From Streptomyces himalayensis subsp. himalayensis (GTDB lineage: Bacteria > Actinomycetota > Actinomycetes > Streptomycetales > Streptomycetaceae): a stretch of DNA of 64,000 nt. Where the stretch lies: positions 30,199-94,198 of the forward strand of contig NZ_JACEHE010000028.1 of NCBI RefSeq assembly GCF_013778455.1. The letters are read 5' to 3'. Below, piece after piece: positions 8,630 to 17,094 of this stretch (position 1 is the first letter of the stretch; the number at the start of each line of letters is the position of its first letter). The translations under genes and the position numbers were made by a program. Below the pieces are notes generated by a model. It did not search any database. It worked only from the letters and a program-made list of their open reading frames with translations, and was not told the origin of the DNA.

Positions 8630-10060
8630 TCACGCGGGAGAGGCGATCCGGCGCGGCAGCTTCGCAGCAAAGATGATCGTCACCAGGGCGAGGGCGGCCA
8701 CGACGCCAAAGGCCAGCTTCATCCCGCTCAGCTGTGCGGGCACGGCGGCGACGCCGTCGGCGGCCAGGTGGCGGGTGCGCACGGACATCACGGTCACCAC
8801 AAGCGCGGTCCCGAAAGCTGCGGCGACTTGCTGCAACGTGCCGAGCATCGAGCTGCCGTGCGAGTACAAGTGCGGGGGAAGGGCGCCCATGCCAAGCGTG
8901 AAGACGGGGGTGAACGTCGCCGCCAGGCTCACCATCAGCAGCGCGTGCAGTACCAGCACTTGCCAGTACGGCATCGTCATCGAGACCTGGATGAACCCGC
9001 CGAGGGCGAGCACCATGCCGATCGAGCCGGGCAGCACCAGCGGCCGACTGCCGAACCGGTCGAACACCTTTCCGACGGCCGGTCCGAGCAGGCCCATGGC
9101 CAGACCGCCCGGCATGACCAGCAGGCCGGTCTGCAGCGGGCTGAGCCCGCGCAGGTTCTGCAGGTACAGCGGCAGCAGGATCATCGACCCGAGCATCGCC
9201 AGGAACCCGATGGACATGAGGGCCAAGGACAGGCCGTAGGTGCGGTGCCCGAGGGTACGCAGGTCCATCAAAGGCACACCGGTACGTTGCAGCGTGAGCT
9301 GGCGGATCACGAAAACCGCGATTGCCGCGACCCCGGCGATGACGATGCCGATGCCGAGCCCGACCCTGCCGTCGCCTTCGCCGAAGAGACTCAGGCCGTA
9401 CACCAGGCCGCCGAAGCCGAGCGCCGCCACGGCGACGCTGAGCCAGTCGATGGAGCTCACCTGCGGCTCGCTGATGTTGTCCACCTTACGCAGCCCCAGC
9501 ACGGTCACCACAGCCGCGATCGGCAGGACGGCCACGAACAGCAGCCGCCAGGAGCCGACTTGCAGGATCAGCCCGGACACGGCAGGTCCCAGCGCGGGCG
9601 CCACCGAGATCGCCAGCGTGACGTTGCCCATCACCCGGCCCCGGTCATGCTCGGGCACCACGATCATCAACGTGGTCATCAGCAGGGGCATCATCACAGC
9701 TGTGCCTGCCGCCTGCACGATCCGACCCGCCAAGAGCACCTCGAAGGACGGCGCGACGGCTGACAGGACGGTACCCGTGAGAAACACGCCCATCGCGATG
9801 GCGTAAGCCTGACGGGTGGTGACCCGCTGCAGGAACCAGCCGGTGACCGGAATCACCGCGGCCATGGTCAGCATGAACGCCGTGGACACCCACTGCGCCG
9901 ACTGCTCGGAGATGCGCAACGAATCCATCAACCGCGGGATAGCGTTGATCAAAATCGTCTCGTTCAGGATCACCACGAACGTGGCCAGCACCAGCAGCCG
10001 CACCACACTCGGTGTGCCACCCGCCCGCACGGCCGGTCGTTGTTGAATCGCAGCTGACAT
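8630..10060 (-). CDS. DHA2-family MFS multidrug exporter (EmrB/QacA-like)
   Basis: 476 residues from ATG 10060, which has GAGG eight bases upstream; a GTG nine bases earlier is less likely. About 14 hydrophobic helices fit the DHA2 drug:proton antiporter family. The motif-A region reads GWFLQRVTTRQAYAIAMG, and motif C in helix 5 is ISVAPALGPAVSGLI, a marker of exporters. It should sit in the cytoplasmic membrane and expel hydrophobic compounds by proton antiport. No regulator is adjacent. It is intact and of normal length; specificity cannot be inferred. Confidence 0.9.
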   Translation of the reverse strand: MSAAIQQRPAVRAGGTPSVVRLLVLATFVVILNETILINAIPRLMDSLRISEQSAQWVSTAFMLTMAAVIPVTGWFLQRVTTRQAYAIAMGVFLTGTVLSAVAPSFEVLLAGRIVQAAGTAVMMPLLMTTLMIVVPEHDRGRVMGNVTLAISVAPALGPAVSGLILQVGSWRLLFVAVLPIAAVVTVLGLRKVDNISEPQVSSIDWLSVAVAALGFGGLVYGLSLFGEGDGRVGLGIGIVIAGVAAIAVFVIRQLTLQRTGVPLMDLRTLGHRTYGLSLALMSIGFLAMLGSMILLPLYLQNLRGLSPLQTGLLVMPGGLAMGLLGPAVGKVFDRFGSRPLVLPGSIGMVLALGGFIQVSMTMPYWQVLVLHALLMVSLAATFTPVFTLGMGALPPHLYSHGSSMLGTLQQVAAAFGTALVVTVMSVRTRHLAADGVAAVPAQLSGMKLAFGVVAALALVTIIFAAKLPRRIASPA

Positions 10061-10924
10061 GAGCGGCACCTCACTGGGATTGACGGATCACAAACGCCTC
10101 ACAGCCAAAGGCTGCCGGCATCGACATGGATGGTGACATCCATAGAGACCAGCACGCCCGGCACAACTCATCGGTCGACCCGAGTGATCCGCATCACTGC
10201 GCCAAACTCACCCGAGTTTGCGCCCGCTCACGAAGGCATCCGTCTCCCCGTCCGGGCACCCTTGCCGCACGGCGCAGGCCGGACGAACCCAACCGATGCG
10301 CTTCCCCGTCAAGTCAGTCTGTTTCAGATTTCTCGCGCTTGCGTGTACTGCGTGAGGTGAAGCATGGGCGAGCGCCCCCGAGAGCTGTGGATGGTCTCGG
10401 GGACGCCGCGGGCGTTCCTGCCTTCAGGCGAACTGCGTTGTTCCGGGGCCTGATGTCTGGCTATGACGTCGTCAATCGGCCCCGGCGTGACGGCCCGAAC
10501 TGGACCCGATGCGTGAAGATCAATGACGGTATGAGGCAGCCCCACCGCAAGCCACAGCACGAATCCGGTGGGGCCAGCTGAAGCCGTCCCGCCACGGGCG
10601 GGGTCACCTCGAGCCGTCACGATGGAGCCACTCAACGGCTCTGTCAGCGATCACGGAGAGCCGTCACGGTCAGTGAGAGTGGGGTTCAATTCCCGCGTCT
10701 GCGCTGAGGGCGCGCCGTACCGGATATCGCCAGATGTGACGCTCCCTCATGTACGTCGAGACCGGGCCTCGGCATGATGGATGCCGCATGCCGTGAATCG
10801 ACGCCGGCCATCGCCTCTCCGTGATGGGGCCAAGCCGGGATCCATGTCGCGATATAGCGTTAGTCTTCTTCTCGCGCCGCTGCCTGCGTCGCGCGGAGAC
10901 GTTCGACAGGACCAGGACGGAAGT
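10061..10924. other. About 860 bp without a recognised gene
   Basis: Contains the promoter side of the MFS exporter, several weak open frames lacking any family motif, the first copy of a 31-bp hairpin repeat (10637-10667), and a T-loop-like string GGGGTTCAATTCCC near 10680 that is not part of a complete tRNA. The upstream region of the DUF1707 gene occupies its right end. Confidence 0.5.
10637..10667 (+). repeat. 31-bp imperfect hairpin repeat, copy 1
   Basis: Begins GGCTCTGTCAGCGATCACG and ends AGAGCCGTCAC; the outer CGGCTCT/AGAGCCG arms pair. A second copy with a few substitutions lies at 11627-11657 in the same orientation, so the two bracket the DUF1707 gene. Confidence 0.6.
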
Positions 10925-11581
10925 ATGTCGGGAGAGATTTCGCCCACCGGGAAAGACTCCGGCCTCGACTCGTCGCCCGAGCTGAGGGCCTCTCATGCGG
11001 ACCGGGACCGGGTGGTGGACGTGCTGCGTATCGCGGCAGGGGAGGGCCTGCTGACCGCGGACGAGTTGGACGAGCGCCTTGAAGCTGCCCTTTCGGCGCG
11101 TACCGTCAGCGAGCTGACCGCGCTGACCGCTGACCTGCCGGCCGTGTCCGCTTCGACAGGCACGGCCGTAGCGGAGGTCAAGGACGTACTCCGGATCGAG
11201 GGGATTCACAGTGGTGCGGTCAAACGCGTGGGGCGCTGGGTTGTGCCGCGGAGGCTGGAGCTGTCCACTGCGTGGTGTGAGGTGACGCTCGACTTCACTC
11301 AGGCAGTGATCACGCAGGACACCTTGCGGATCGACATGAACACGGCCGGCAAGAAGCTGACGCTGATCACCAAGCCGGGCATCGTGGTCGATGCCGGTGC
11401 CCTTAGCCTCGTACACAGTAAGATCAAGATTCGTCAGGCTCCAGACCACGAGACACCGATCACGCTGCGCGTGGAGCTGGTCGGCACGACGACCCACGGC
11501 CGCGTCGTGGTACGGCCCGCACGGCGGACCTTCGGACAGTGGCTGCTGCGCAAGCCCACGTCCCTGCCGGCAGGCGATTGA
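10925..11581 (+). CDS. DUF1707 (SHOCT-like) domain protein
   Basis: 218 residues from ATG 10925, preceded by AGGACGG; an upstream in-frame ATG at 10844 is possible. Residues about 20-72 are the DUF1707 domain: ELRASHADRDRVVDVLR, then LTADELDERLEAALSARTVS. In these proteins the domain precedes either membrane helices or, as here, a soluble beta-rich C-terminal domain (about 100-205) with alternating hydrophobic strands and no membrane segment. Function is unknown for the family; the domain is thought to mediate protein interaction. The gene stands alone, flanked by two copies of a hairpin repeat. Confidence 0.75.
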   Translation: MSGEISPTGKDSGLDSSPELRASHADRDRVVDVLRIAAGEGLLTADELDERLEAALSARTVSELTALTADLPAVSASTGTAVAEVKDVLRIEGIHSGAVKRVGRWVVPRRLELSTAWCEVTLDFTQAVITQDTLRIDMNTAGKKLTLITKPGIVVDAGALSLVHSKIKIRQAPDHETPITLRVELVGTTTHGRVVVRPARRTFGQWLLRKPTSLPAGD

Positions 11582-12182
11582 CTCCATCGTTGTGAACTGT
11601 CGGCCGTGACTCGGGCGGTTGAGCGGGGCTCTGCCGGCGATCACCGGGAGCCGTCACCGCTGACGCTCCGCTGGAGCTCGGACGGTACGGAAGGCGCCGT
11701 GCTCGGCAGACAGGTTGTACAGCCGGAACCGCCGTTGCGGCGCTGAGTGATGCCCCTGGTCGGCCCAGAGGTCATCCAATGCCCAGGCCCTGGGGCGCGG
11801 CCGGGGCCGGTTCGCGCACGGCCAGGTACACCGCGTGCACCGCGAGCATGTGCTCGATCTCGTCGGTGATCGGCGCGAAGAACTGCTGTCGATGGTCCGC
11901 GTCCGTCATCGAAGTGACCGCGAAGCCACCAGCAGCGAGAAGTGGTCCTGGTCGCCTCTGGTGATCAGGACGGTGGACATGCTGCCGAACGCGGCGAAGA
12001 GTGTGGCGTTCCGCAACATCGCGACGGGGATCACGGTCCACGGCCGCGATGAGCAGATTCGTACCGAATACGCCTACGGTCACGACCCACGCCGCACACC
12101 CGGCTGATCACGCGAATCCCGCCACTCACCCCGCGCGGACCCACCATTGCCGAGATTGGCGCTGAGCACGCGGGCCCGGGGC
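11582..12182. other. About 600 bp with gene debris only
   Basis: After the hairpin repeat there are short minus-strand pieces that look coding but carry no recognisable family: one reading ALDDLWADQGHHSAPQRRFR (about 11660-11790) and one reading ITDEIEHMLAVHAVYLAVRE (about 11780-11870) in another frame. They may be remnants of one frameshifted gene. No promoter or RNA gene was recognised. Confidence 0.35.
11627..11657 (+). repeat. 31-bp imperfect hairpin repeat, copy 2 (probable terminator of the DUF1707 gene)
   Basis: Begins GGCTCTGCCGGCGATCACC and ends GGAGCCGTCAC, 46 bp past the DUF1707 stop codon. It can pair as GGCTC/GAGCC plus CCGG/CCGG. Same orientation as copy 1 at 10637-10667. Confidence 0.6.
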
Positions 12183-13055
12183 TTAGCGTCCGAGGGCCTT
12201 CAGGACGGTCCCGAGCTGCTGTGCGGGCTCGGGACCGATCATCCGCAGTACGACCGTGCCCGCTCCGGCCGCTTCCAGCTCGCGGACTCGTTCGGCCGCC
12301 TCCTCAGCCCTGCCGGAGACGGTGAAGACCTGCCGCGCCGGGCGGCCGAGCCAGGCGCCATGGCCCTCTGTATGAGGCTGCAGCGCCTGCGCCACCTGCT
12401 CGGCGTCGTCGCCCACGCAGCAGAAGGCGAGCACGGTCAGAGTGTGGTCGGTCAAGGCTCCGCCCTTCCTCGTCAACGCGCGAGCGCTCTCCACGTCCTG
12501 CGGCCCGTGGCCCTCGGCGATCAGCGTGCCGTCCGCGACTCGCCCGGACAGCTCCAGGGAGCGGGGCCGTACTACGCCGGCGACGACCGGCGGCGGCTCG
12601 ATGGGCGGATGTACCAACTGGATGCCGTCCAGTCGCACTTCCCGGCCCTCCAGCTCGACCCGCTCTCCGCGCAGCAGCGCCCGCACGGAAGTGATGGTCT
12701 CTTCCAGGAGGGCGAGCGGTGACCGTGGCGCAACGCCAACCGAGGCCATCCACTCCGGCACCCCGTGGCCGATTCCGGCCACCAGCCGTCGCGGGAACAC
12801 CCGCGCGAGCGTCGCCAGCTCCATCGCCAGCACCGCTGGACTGCGCAACGGAGCGGGCGTGATGCCGATGCCCACACGCAGACGCTCCGTCGCTCCCAGC
12901 GCCACGGATGCGGCCGATACACCCCCGTTCCATCCGAGGTCCTCGACCACCCAGAGATCGTCCACTCCGAGTGCCTCGACCTCCCGCGCGAACTCGGGCA
13001 GCCCTTCCGGTGCCCAGTCGCGGTCGTACATCACGCCGATCCGAAACGTCGTCAT
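12183..13055 (-). CDS. LLM-class flavin-dependent oxidoreductase
   Basis: 290 residues from ATG 13055 (MTTFRIGVMYDRDWAPEGLP). Typical of bacterial luciferase-like (alpha/beta)8 proteins: LGVDDLWVVEDLGWNGG early, RLRVGIGITPAPLRSP, AMELATLARVFPRRLVAGIGHG, and a C-terminal GAGTVVLRMIG segment. Members of this group often use coenzyme F420 or FMN; the cofactor cannot be decided here. No clear ribosome-binding site is seen, so translation may be weak or leaderless. It is separated from the MMPL gene upstream by a strong terminator and is probably monocistronic. Confidence 0.85.
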   Translation of the reverse strand: MTTFRIGVMYDRDWAPEGLPEFAREVEALGVDDLWVVEDLGWNGGVSAASVALGATERLRVGIGITPAPLRSPAVLAMELATLARVFPRRLVAGIGHGVPEWMASVGVAPRSPLALLEETITSVRALLRGERVELEGREVRLDGIQLVHPPIEPPPVVAGVVRPRSLELSGRVADGTLIAEGHGPQDVESARALTRKGGALTDHTLTVLAFCCVGDDAEQVAQALQPHTEGHGAWLGRPARQVFTVSGRAEEAAERVRELEAAGAGTVVLRMIGPEPAQQLGTVLKALGR

Positions 13056-13200
13056 GGAGCGCAATCTATGGTCCGTTCCAGTGGGTGATCAATGCTCCGG
13101 GCAAGGTGGAGAGCGTCAGCACCCAGTGGTTCGCGAAATTCGGCGGGGTGTGGCTGCACGCAAGTTCGAGGGGCGGCATGCCCCACACTGTGGGCGTTCG

Positions 13201-13240
13201 AGAGCGGGGTGCCCCACGCAGTGGTGGGGCACCCCGCTCT
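13201..13240 (-). terminator. Strong terminator after the MMPL gene
   Basis: A perfect 17-bp inverted repeat, AGAGCGGGGTGCCCCAC at 13201-13217 with its complement at 13224-13240, and a 6-nt loop. It begins 10 bp past the MMPL stop and separates it from the LLM gene. Confidence 0.85.
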
Positions 13241-13249
13241 ACGACCGCC

Positions 13250-15340
13250 TCAGACGCGGGCCTGTTCGCGGGCCGAAGGCGCCTGGTCCGGCAGCGAAGC
13301 CCGCCGCCCGGCCTTGAACAAGGATCCCGGCCACCAGAACCACCGGCCCAGGTCCAGGGCAAGGGCAGGCACGAGCACCGTACGCACCAGGAACGTGTCC
13401 AGGAGTACGCCGATACCGACCAGCACACCCATCTGCGCCATCGTCACGAGCGGCAGCCCCGCGAACACCGCGAACGTCGCTGCGAGCACGATCCCCGCGG
13501 AGGTGATCACGCCACCTGTGCTGGTCAGGCCCTCCAGAATGCCGCGGGTGTGGCCCTGGCGGGCCGTCTCCTCCTTCACCCGATGCATGAGGAAGATGTT
13601 GTAGTCGATACCGAGGGCGACCAGGAACACGAAGCCCATCAGCGGAAGCGCCCAGTCCACGCCCGCGAAGCCGAAGACGTGCTCGAACAGCAGATTCGAG
13701 GCGCCCAGAGCCGCGAAGAACGACAGCACCACCGTGGCCAGCAGGAGCAGCGGGGCGACCAGAGCCCGAAGGAGCCAGACCAACACCCCGAAGACGACCA
13801 GCAGCACGATCGGGATGACCGTCCGCAGGTCGCGGTCGGCCGCCCGCTGGGTGTCCAGCGTCTCCGCGGTCGTGCCGCCCACCAGCGCACCGGACGGGCC
13901 CACGGCGTCACGCAGCCGATCGACGGTGTCCTTGGCGGCCTGACTGTCCGGGGCTTCCTTCAACACAACGGAGAAGGAGGTCAGTTGACCGTCCGGGGTG
14001 CGGTAGCCGGTCTCGACGGCGGCGACACCCGGCGTGCCGGAGGCGGCGTTCTCGACCTCCTCCGCCTTCCCCGTCGGCACGATCACCGTCGCCGGGTCTG
14101 AGGAACCGGACGGGTAGTGCGCCGAGATGCGCTCCTGCGCTACGACCGACTCGGGCTTGTCCTGGAACATCTCGGCCTGGGTGAGGCCCATGGTGATGCC
14201 GAACGCGCTGAGCGCGAGCACCCCCGTGACGGCGACGGACATCAGCCACGACCAGCGCGGGCGCCGGGCCACGGCCTCACCGATCCGGGACCAGACGGTG
14301 TGCGCCTTGCGGGCGGGGGTGCCGTAACGCGGAACGAACGGCCAGAACACCCAACGCCCGGCGATCACGAGCAGCGCGGGGAGCACCGTGACCATGGCAA
14401 GGAAAGCGCACACGACACCGACTGCACCCACCAGGCCCAGCGAGCGCGAGGAGTTGATGTCGGCGAACGCCAGGCAGGCCAGCCCTGTGGCGATGGTGCC
14501 GGCCGAGGCGAGGATCGCCGGGCCCGAGCGGCGCAGCGCGATCCGCATCGCCTCGTGCCGGTCCTCGCGGCGGTGCAGTTCCTCACGGTAGCGGGCGATC
14601 AGCAGCAGGGCGTAGTCGGTGCCGACGCCGAACACCAGCACCATCAGAATGCCCGCGCTCTGCGGGTCGACGGGCAGATCGGCGTACTTCGCGAGCAGGT
14701 AGGTGACCACCTGGGTCAGCACAGCCGCGAAACCGACCGCGAACAGGGGGAACAGCCACAGAATCGGGGAGCGGTACGTGATCAGGAGCAGTACGGCCAC
14801 GACGAGACCCGTGGCGATCATCAGCGTCGAGTCGAGGGAGTCGAACACGGCGACCGAGTCGGTCAGGGAAGCGGCCGGTCCGCCGACCTCGACGTCCACA
14901 CCGGGCGGTGCGTTGGCGCCCGCGACGTCGCGCAGCTCGTCGACCTTGTCGGTGATGCCGTCCTCGTACTGCAGCGGTACGACGGTCAAGAACGCCTTGC
15001 CGTCCTCCGACGGGACCGGCGGCGCGACCCGCTCGCCCTCGGCGGCGAACTTCGCGAACGCCCCCTGCTCGGCCTCGGCGAGCTGCCCGGCGCTCTCGCC
15101 GGTGTAGACGACGACGGCGGGCATCAGCTCGTCGGTACGGAACTTCTCCAGCTCCGTGTTGACCTGCGCCGACTCCGCTCCGCGCGGCAGGAAGGCGTTG
15201 GGCCCGGTCTCCTCGACCTCGCCGAGCTTTCCGGCCAGCGGGCCGAGCGCGACGGCGACGATCAGCCAGACGGCCAGGACGAGCCATTTGCTGCGGCGCC
15301 CGCCGGGCGCGGTGAACAGCCGCTTGATCCAAGCGGACAT
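13250..15340 (-). CDS. MMPL/RND-family transporter
   Basis: 696 residues with the family's two-fold repeat: helix 1 (about 18-38), an extracytoplasmic loop (about 40-175), five helices (about 180-350), helix 7 (about 365-390), a second large loop (about 395-505) and five more helices to about 670. Characteristic sequences are VFGVGTDYALLLIARYREEL in the first half and VALGIDYNIFLMHRVKEE in the second; their Asp-Tyr pairs are the proton-relay residues of this family. The likely role is proton-driven export of a lipid or hydrophobic metabolite, as in MmpL and ActII-3-type proteins. The ArsR gene just upstream on the same strand may control it, but two hairpins lie between. Confidence 0.9.
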   Translation of the reverse strand: MSAWIKRLFTAPGGRRSKWLVLAVWLIVAVALGPLAGKLGEVEETGPNAFLPRGAESAQVNTELEKFRTDELMPAVVVYTGESAGQLAEAEQGAFAKFAAEGERVAPPVPSEDGKAFLTVVPLQYEDGITDKVDELRDVAGANAPPGVDVEVGGPAASLTDSVAVFDSLDSTLMIATGLVVAVLLLITYRSPILWLFPLFAVGFAAVLTQVVTYLLAKYADLPVDPQSAGILMVLVFGVGTDYALLLIARYREELHRREDRHEAMRIALRRSGPAILASAGTIATGLACLAFADINSSRSLGLVGAVGVVCAFLAMVTVLPALLVIAGRWVFWPFVPRYGTPARKAHTVWSRIGEAVARRPRWSWLMSVAVTGVLALSAFGITMGLTQAEMFQDKPESVVAQERISAHYPSGSSDPATVIVPTGKAEEVENAASGTPGVAAVETGYRTPDGQLTSFSVVLKEAPDSQAAKDTVDRLRDAVGPSGALVGGTTAETLDTQRAADRDLRTVIPIVLLVVFGVLVWLLRALVAPLLLLATVVLSFFAALGASNLLFEHVFGFAGVDWALPLMGFVFLVALGIDYNIFLMHRVKEETARQGHTRGILEGLTSTGGVITSAGIVLAATFAVFAGLPLVTMAQMGVLVGIGVLLDTFLVRTVLVPALALDLGRWFWWPGSLFKAGRRASLPDQAPSAREQARV

Positions 15341-15404
15341 GAGTGGTCTCCTTCAGTGGGGAGTGGGTTCTCTGCGATGGGCTCGCGGGAATTGCTTCCG
15401 TTCG

Positions 15405-15483
15405 GTACGGCCGGGAGTTGCCGCTCCCGGCCGTACGCATGATCCGCGGCGCTCGTGGGGGCGAGAGTTGCCGCTCCCGCCCC
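15405..15483 (-). terminator. Tandem hairpins between the small coiled-coil membrane gene and MMPL
   Basis: The first is a perfect 13-bp stem (GTACGGCCGGGAG 15405-15417 with 15424-15436); the second a 10-bp stem with one mismatch (15458-15467 with 15474-15483). Both have the identical loop TTGCCG, giving a duplicated GAGTTGCCGCTCCC core. They begin about 24 bp after the upstream gene and precede the MMPL start. Confidence 0.65.
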
Positions 15484-15506
15484 AACCGCCATACGGCACA
15501 AGGTGC

Positions 15507-15764
15507 TTACTCGATCTCGCGCATCATCTTCTCCATCGAGGCCAGCGAGATCCGCGCCTGCGTCAGGTCCTCCATGGAGCGGCGCTGGATCTCCATGTTG
15601 TCCTCGAGCAGCTGCTGGTACTTCAGCGCCATCTGCTTGTACTGCTCCTCGCGGGCCGCCAGCATCCGCGCCCGCCAGGTCGCGGCGAGCTGCCAGACGA
15701 CCACGATGAGGAGGAGGAAGACACCGCCGGCGCCGACCACTCCCGCCCAGTCCTCGCCGTTCAT
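15507..15764 (-). CDS. Small single-pass membrane protein with cytoplasmic coiled coil
   Basis: 85 residues, MNGEDWAGVVGAGGVFLLLI at the N-terminus. One membrane helix (about 8-28) is followed by a charged, heptad-like helix (about 35-85; EEQYKQMALKYQQLLEDN and SLASMEKMMREIE). The ATG overlaps the stop of the ArsR gene by four bases (ATGA), so the two are translationally coupled. No named family is recognised. By position it may be a membrane partner or sensor for the ArsR protein, or an accessory of the MMPL transporter; both are inferences. Confidence 0.75.
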   Translation of the reverse strand: MNGEDWAGVVGAGGVFLLLIVVVWQLAATWRARMLAAREEQYKQMALKYQQLLEDNMEIQRRSMEDLTQARISLASMEKMMREIE

Positions 15765-16108
15765 GACGCGCTCTCCTTCACCGTTGTCTTCTCGTCCTCT
15801 GTGAGTGTCCGTGCCGCCTCGGCGACGGCATCGGGGGTCAGTACGTACGAGAACGGGCTCAGCTCGAAGTACTTCATCGCCTTGCCGCTCTCGGACAGTT
15901 CGAGCGAGCCGGTCACCAGACCGGCGGCCTCCAGCCGCTGCAGGTGCATGTGCAGCAGAGGGCGGCCCATGCCGATCTCCCGAGCCAGGGCGCTCACGTA
16001 ATTGCGTCCCTCGCTCAGCGCGGCGATGATCCGCATCCGGTGCGGATTGCCGAGCGCCGAGAGCACCTTCAGGAGCTCGTCCCCCGAAGGGGCGGAAGCC
16101 TTGCTCAT
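15761..16108 (-). CDS. ArsR-type winged-helix repressor
   Basis: 115 residues from ATG 16108, with AGAGG five bases upstream; a GTG at 16138 would overlap the putative operator and is disfavoured. The winged helix spans about residues 10-85: LLKVLSALGNPHRMRIIAAL, then VSALAREIGMGRPLLHMHLQ as the recognition helix and wing GLVTGSLELSESGKAMKYFE. No clustered Cys/His metal site is evident, so it may sense something other than metal. It is the first gene of a two-gene unit and probably autoregulates through the tandem palindromes just upstream. Confidence 0.85.
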   Translation of the reverse strand: MSKASAPSGDELLKVLSALGNPHRMRIIAALSEGRNYVSALAREIGMGRPLLHMHLQRLEAAGLVTGSLELSESGKAMKYFELSPFSYVLTPDAVAEAARTLTEDEKTTVKESAS

Positions 16109-16133
16109 GCCCTCTACGGTGACCGCCGCACCG

Positions 16134-16163
16134 GACACCTGTCAAAGAAACCTGACACATGTC
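16134..16163. promoter_or_regulatory. Tandem palindromic operator upstream of the ArsR gene
   Basis: GACACCTGTC (16134-16143) and GACACATGTC (16154-16163) share the form GACAC-N-TGTC and have centres 20 bp apart, two helical turns. Placed 26-55 bp upstream of the repressor start, they fit a double operator for autorepression. Confidence 0.6.
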
Positions 16164-16283
16164 GGGGGCGGGTGAGGGGAATCTCAGGGTCGTCTCAGGG
16201 TCGGGCCAGGACGGAACGTCTCCCAGTACCAGCCGTGCCACCTCCCGCGTGCCCCATGTAACCCAGGGACGGGGAGTGGCACG

Positions 16284-16531
16284 GTGACCGAGGTCCTGCT
16301 GCTGCTCCTTGCCCTGCTGCTGACCCTCGCGTGCGCGGTGTTCTGGCCTCCGAGTTCTCGCTGACCACCGTGGAGCGCGCCGAGCTGGAGCGCGCGGCGG
16401 CCGAGGCCGAGTACTCGCTTCCCGGTCACTGGGCAACAGGGCTCCCTGCTGGGCTACCTGCACATCAAGGACACCCTCGGCGCCACCGACCGCGACCGGC
16501 CTTTCCCGCGCGCCGCACTGCACCCGGTCAC
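16284..16531 (+). pseudogene. Collapsed hemolysin-C/CNNM-family (HlyC/CorC) gene
   Basis: GTG 16284 reads VTEVLLLLLALLLTLACAVF, the usual first helix; a one-base deletion after GTGTTC then shifts the frame to ASEFSLTTVERAELERAAAE. About 700 bp of the normal gene is missing, and a CBS-domain piece follows in yet another frame: RFPVTGQQGSLLGYLHIKDT, then LGATDRDRPFPRAALHPVT, ending at a TGA. At least two frameshifts plus an internal deletion; dead. The intact family are membrane proteins with CBS domains linked to ion transport. Confidence 0.75.
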
Positions 16532-16738
16532 CTGATCCTCCTCGCGCTGGCCGCGGTCCTCGCCGTGAAGCGACTGACGGACCTGACGCGTTCGGCGGGT
16601 AAGACGGCGCACATCTTCAAGAGCGAGTCCAAGGCGCTCAAGCAGGACGAACCCGGTCAGGGCTCCGCATCGCAGCCCGGCACACGGATCGTGTCCGGTC
16701 AGATCGTGGAGGACGGCGAGCGCCCGTCCCGTCTCTGA
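16532..16738 (+). pseudogene. TatA/TatE-like fragment fused behind the HlyC remnant
   Basis: The frame reads LILLALAAVLAVKRLTDLTR, then SAGKTAHIFKSESKALKQDE. This is the membrane helix, hinge and amphipathic helix of a twin-arginine translocase A subunit, followed by a short polar tail and a stop at 16738. The conserved N-terminal Met and start of the membrane helix are absent, and Phe-Gly before the Lys is replaced by AV. It appears to have been joined to the HlyC fragment by deletion. A frame open from 16331 runs through both, so a chimeric protein is conceivable but unlikely to work. Confidence 0.6.
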
Positions 16739-16742
16739 CCTG

Positions 16743-16773
16743 CCGGGCCCGCCGCGGACGGCAGCGGGCCCGG
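16743..16773 (+). terminator. Terminator after the TatA fragment
   Basis: CCGGGCCCGC at 16743-16752 pairs perfectly with 16764-16773 over an 11-nt loop, 4 bp past the TatA-fragment stop. Confidence 0.6.
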
Positions 16774-16803
16774 CCCGGCTCGGACGGTCAAAGGGCGCAC
16801 TCG

Positions 16804-17010
16804 TGCGGGGCAGGTCGAGGGCATAGCACGCCTCGCGTACGACCTGCTGCTCGTCCTTGTCGAAGTGGCCGTCCGCGCCGCCTATGACGATGCCGATCTG
16901 AATCACCGCACGCGCCTCGGCGGGCTTCTGCTTCGCCTTGGCGATCTCCTGCAGCACCGTGCGTGCCGTCGGCGGCGGCGACCAGGGCACACATCACATG
17001 AGCGCATCGC
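16804..17010 (-). pseudogene. TerB-family (tellurite-resistance-like) remnant
   Basis: On the minus strand TVLQEIAKAKQKPAEARAVI leads into QIGIVIGGADGHFDKDEQQV and VREACYALDLP, the acidic metal-binding region of TerB. The preceding MCALVAAADG piece lies in a different frame, and the N-terminal half and last residues are gone. A frameshifted fragment of roughly half a gene. No other ter genes are nearby. Confidence 0.65.
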
Positions 17011-17094
17011 AGACGGTGATACGGGAGGCGCGGACAGCGGCGGCCCATGCCGGCCCGCCCAGGTGGCGCGACGCCCGCACTCCATCCTGATCCG

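Noticed and set aside
10670..10700. tRNA T-arm-like sequence GGGGTTCAATTCCC
   Set aside because: No acceptor stem, anticodon arm or CCA-side pairing could be found around it, so it is not a tRNA gene; at most an old attachment-site relic.
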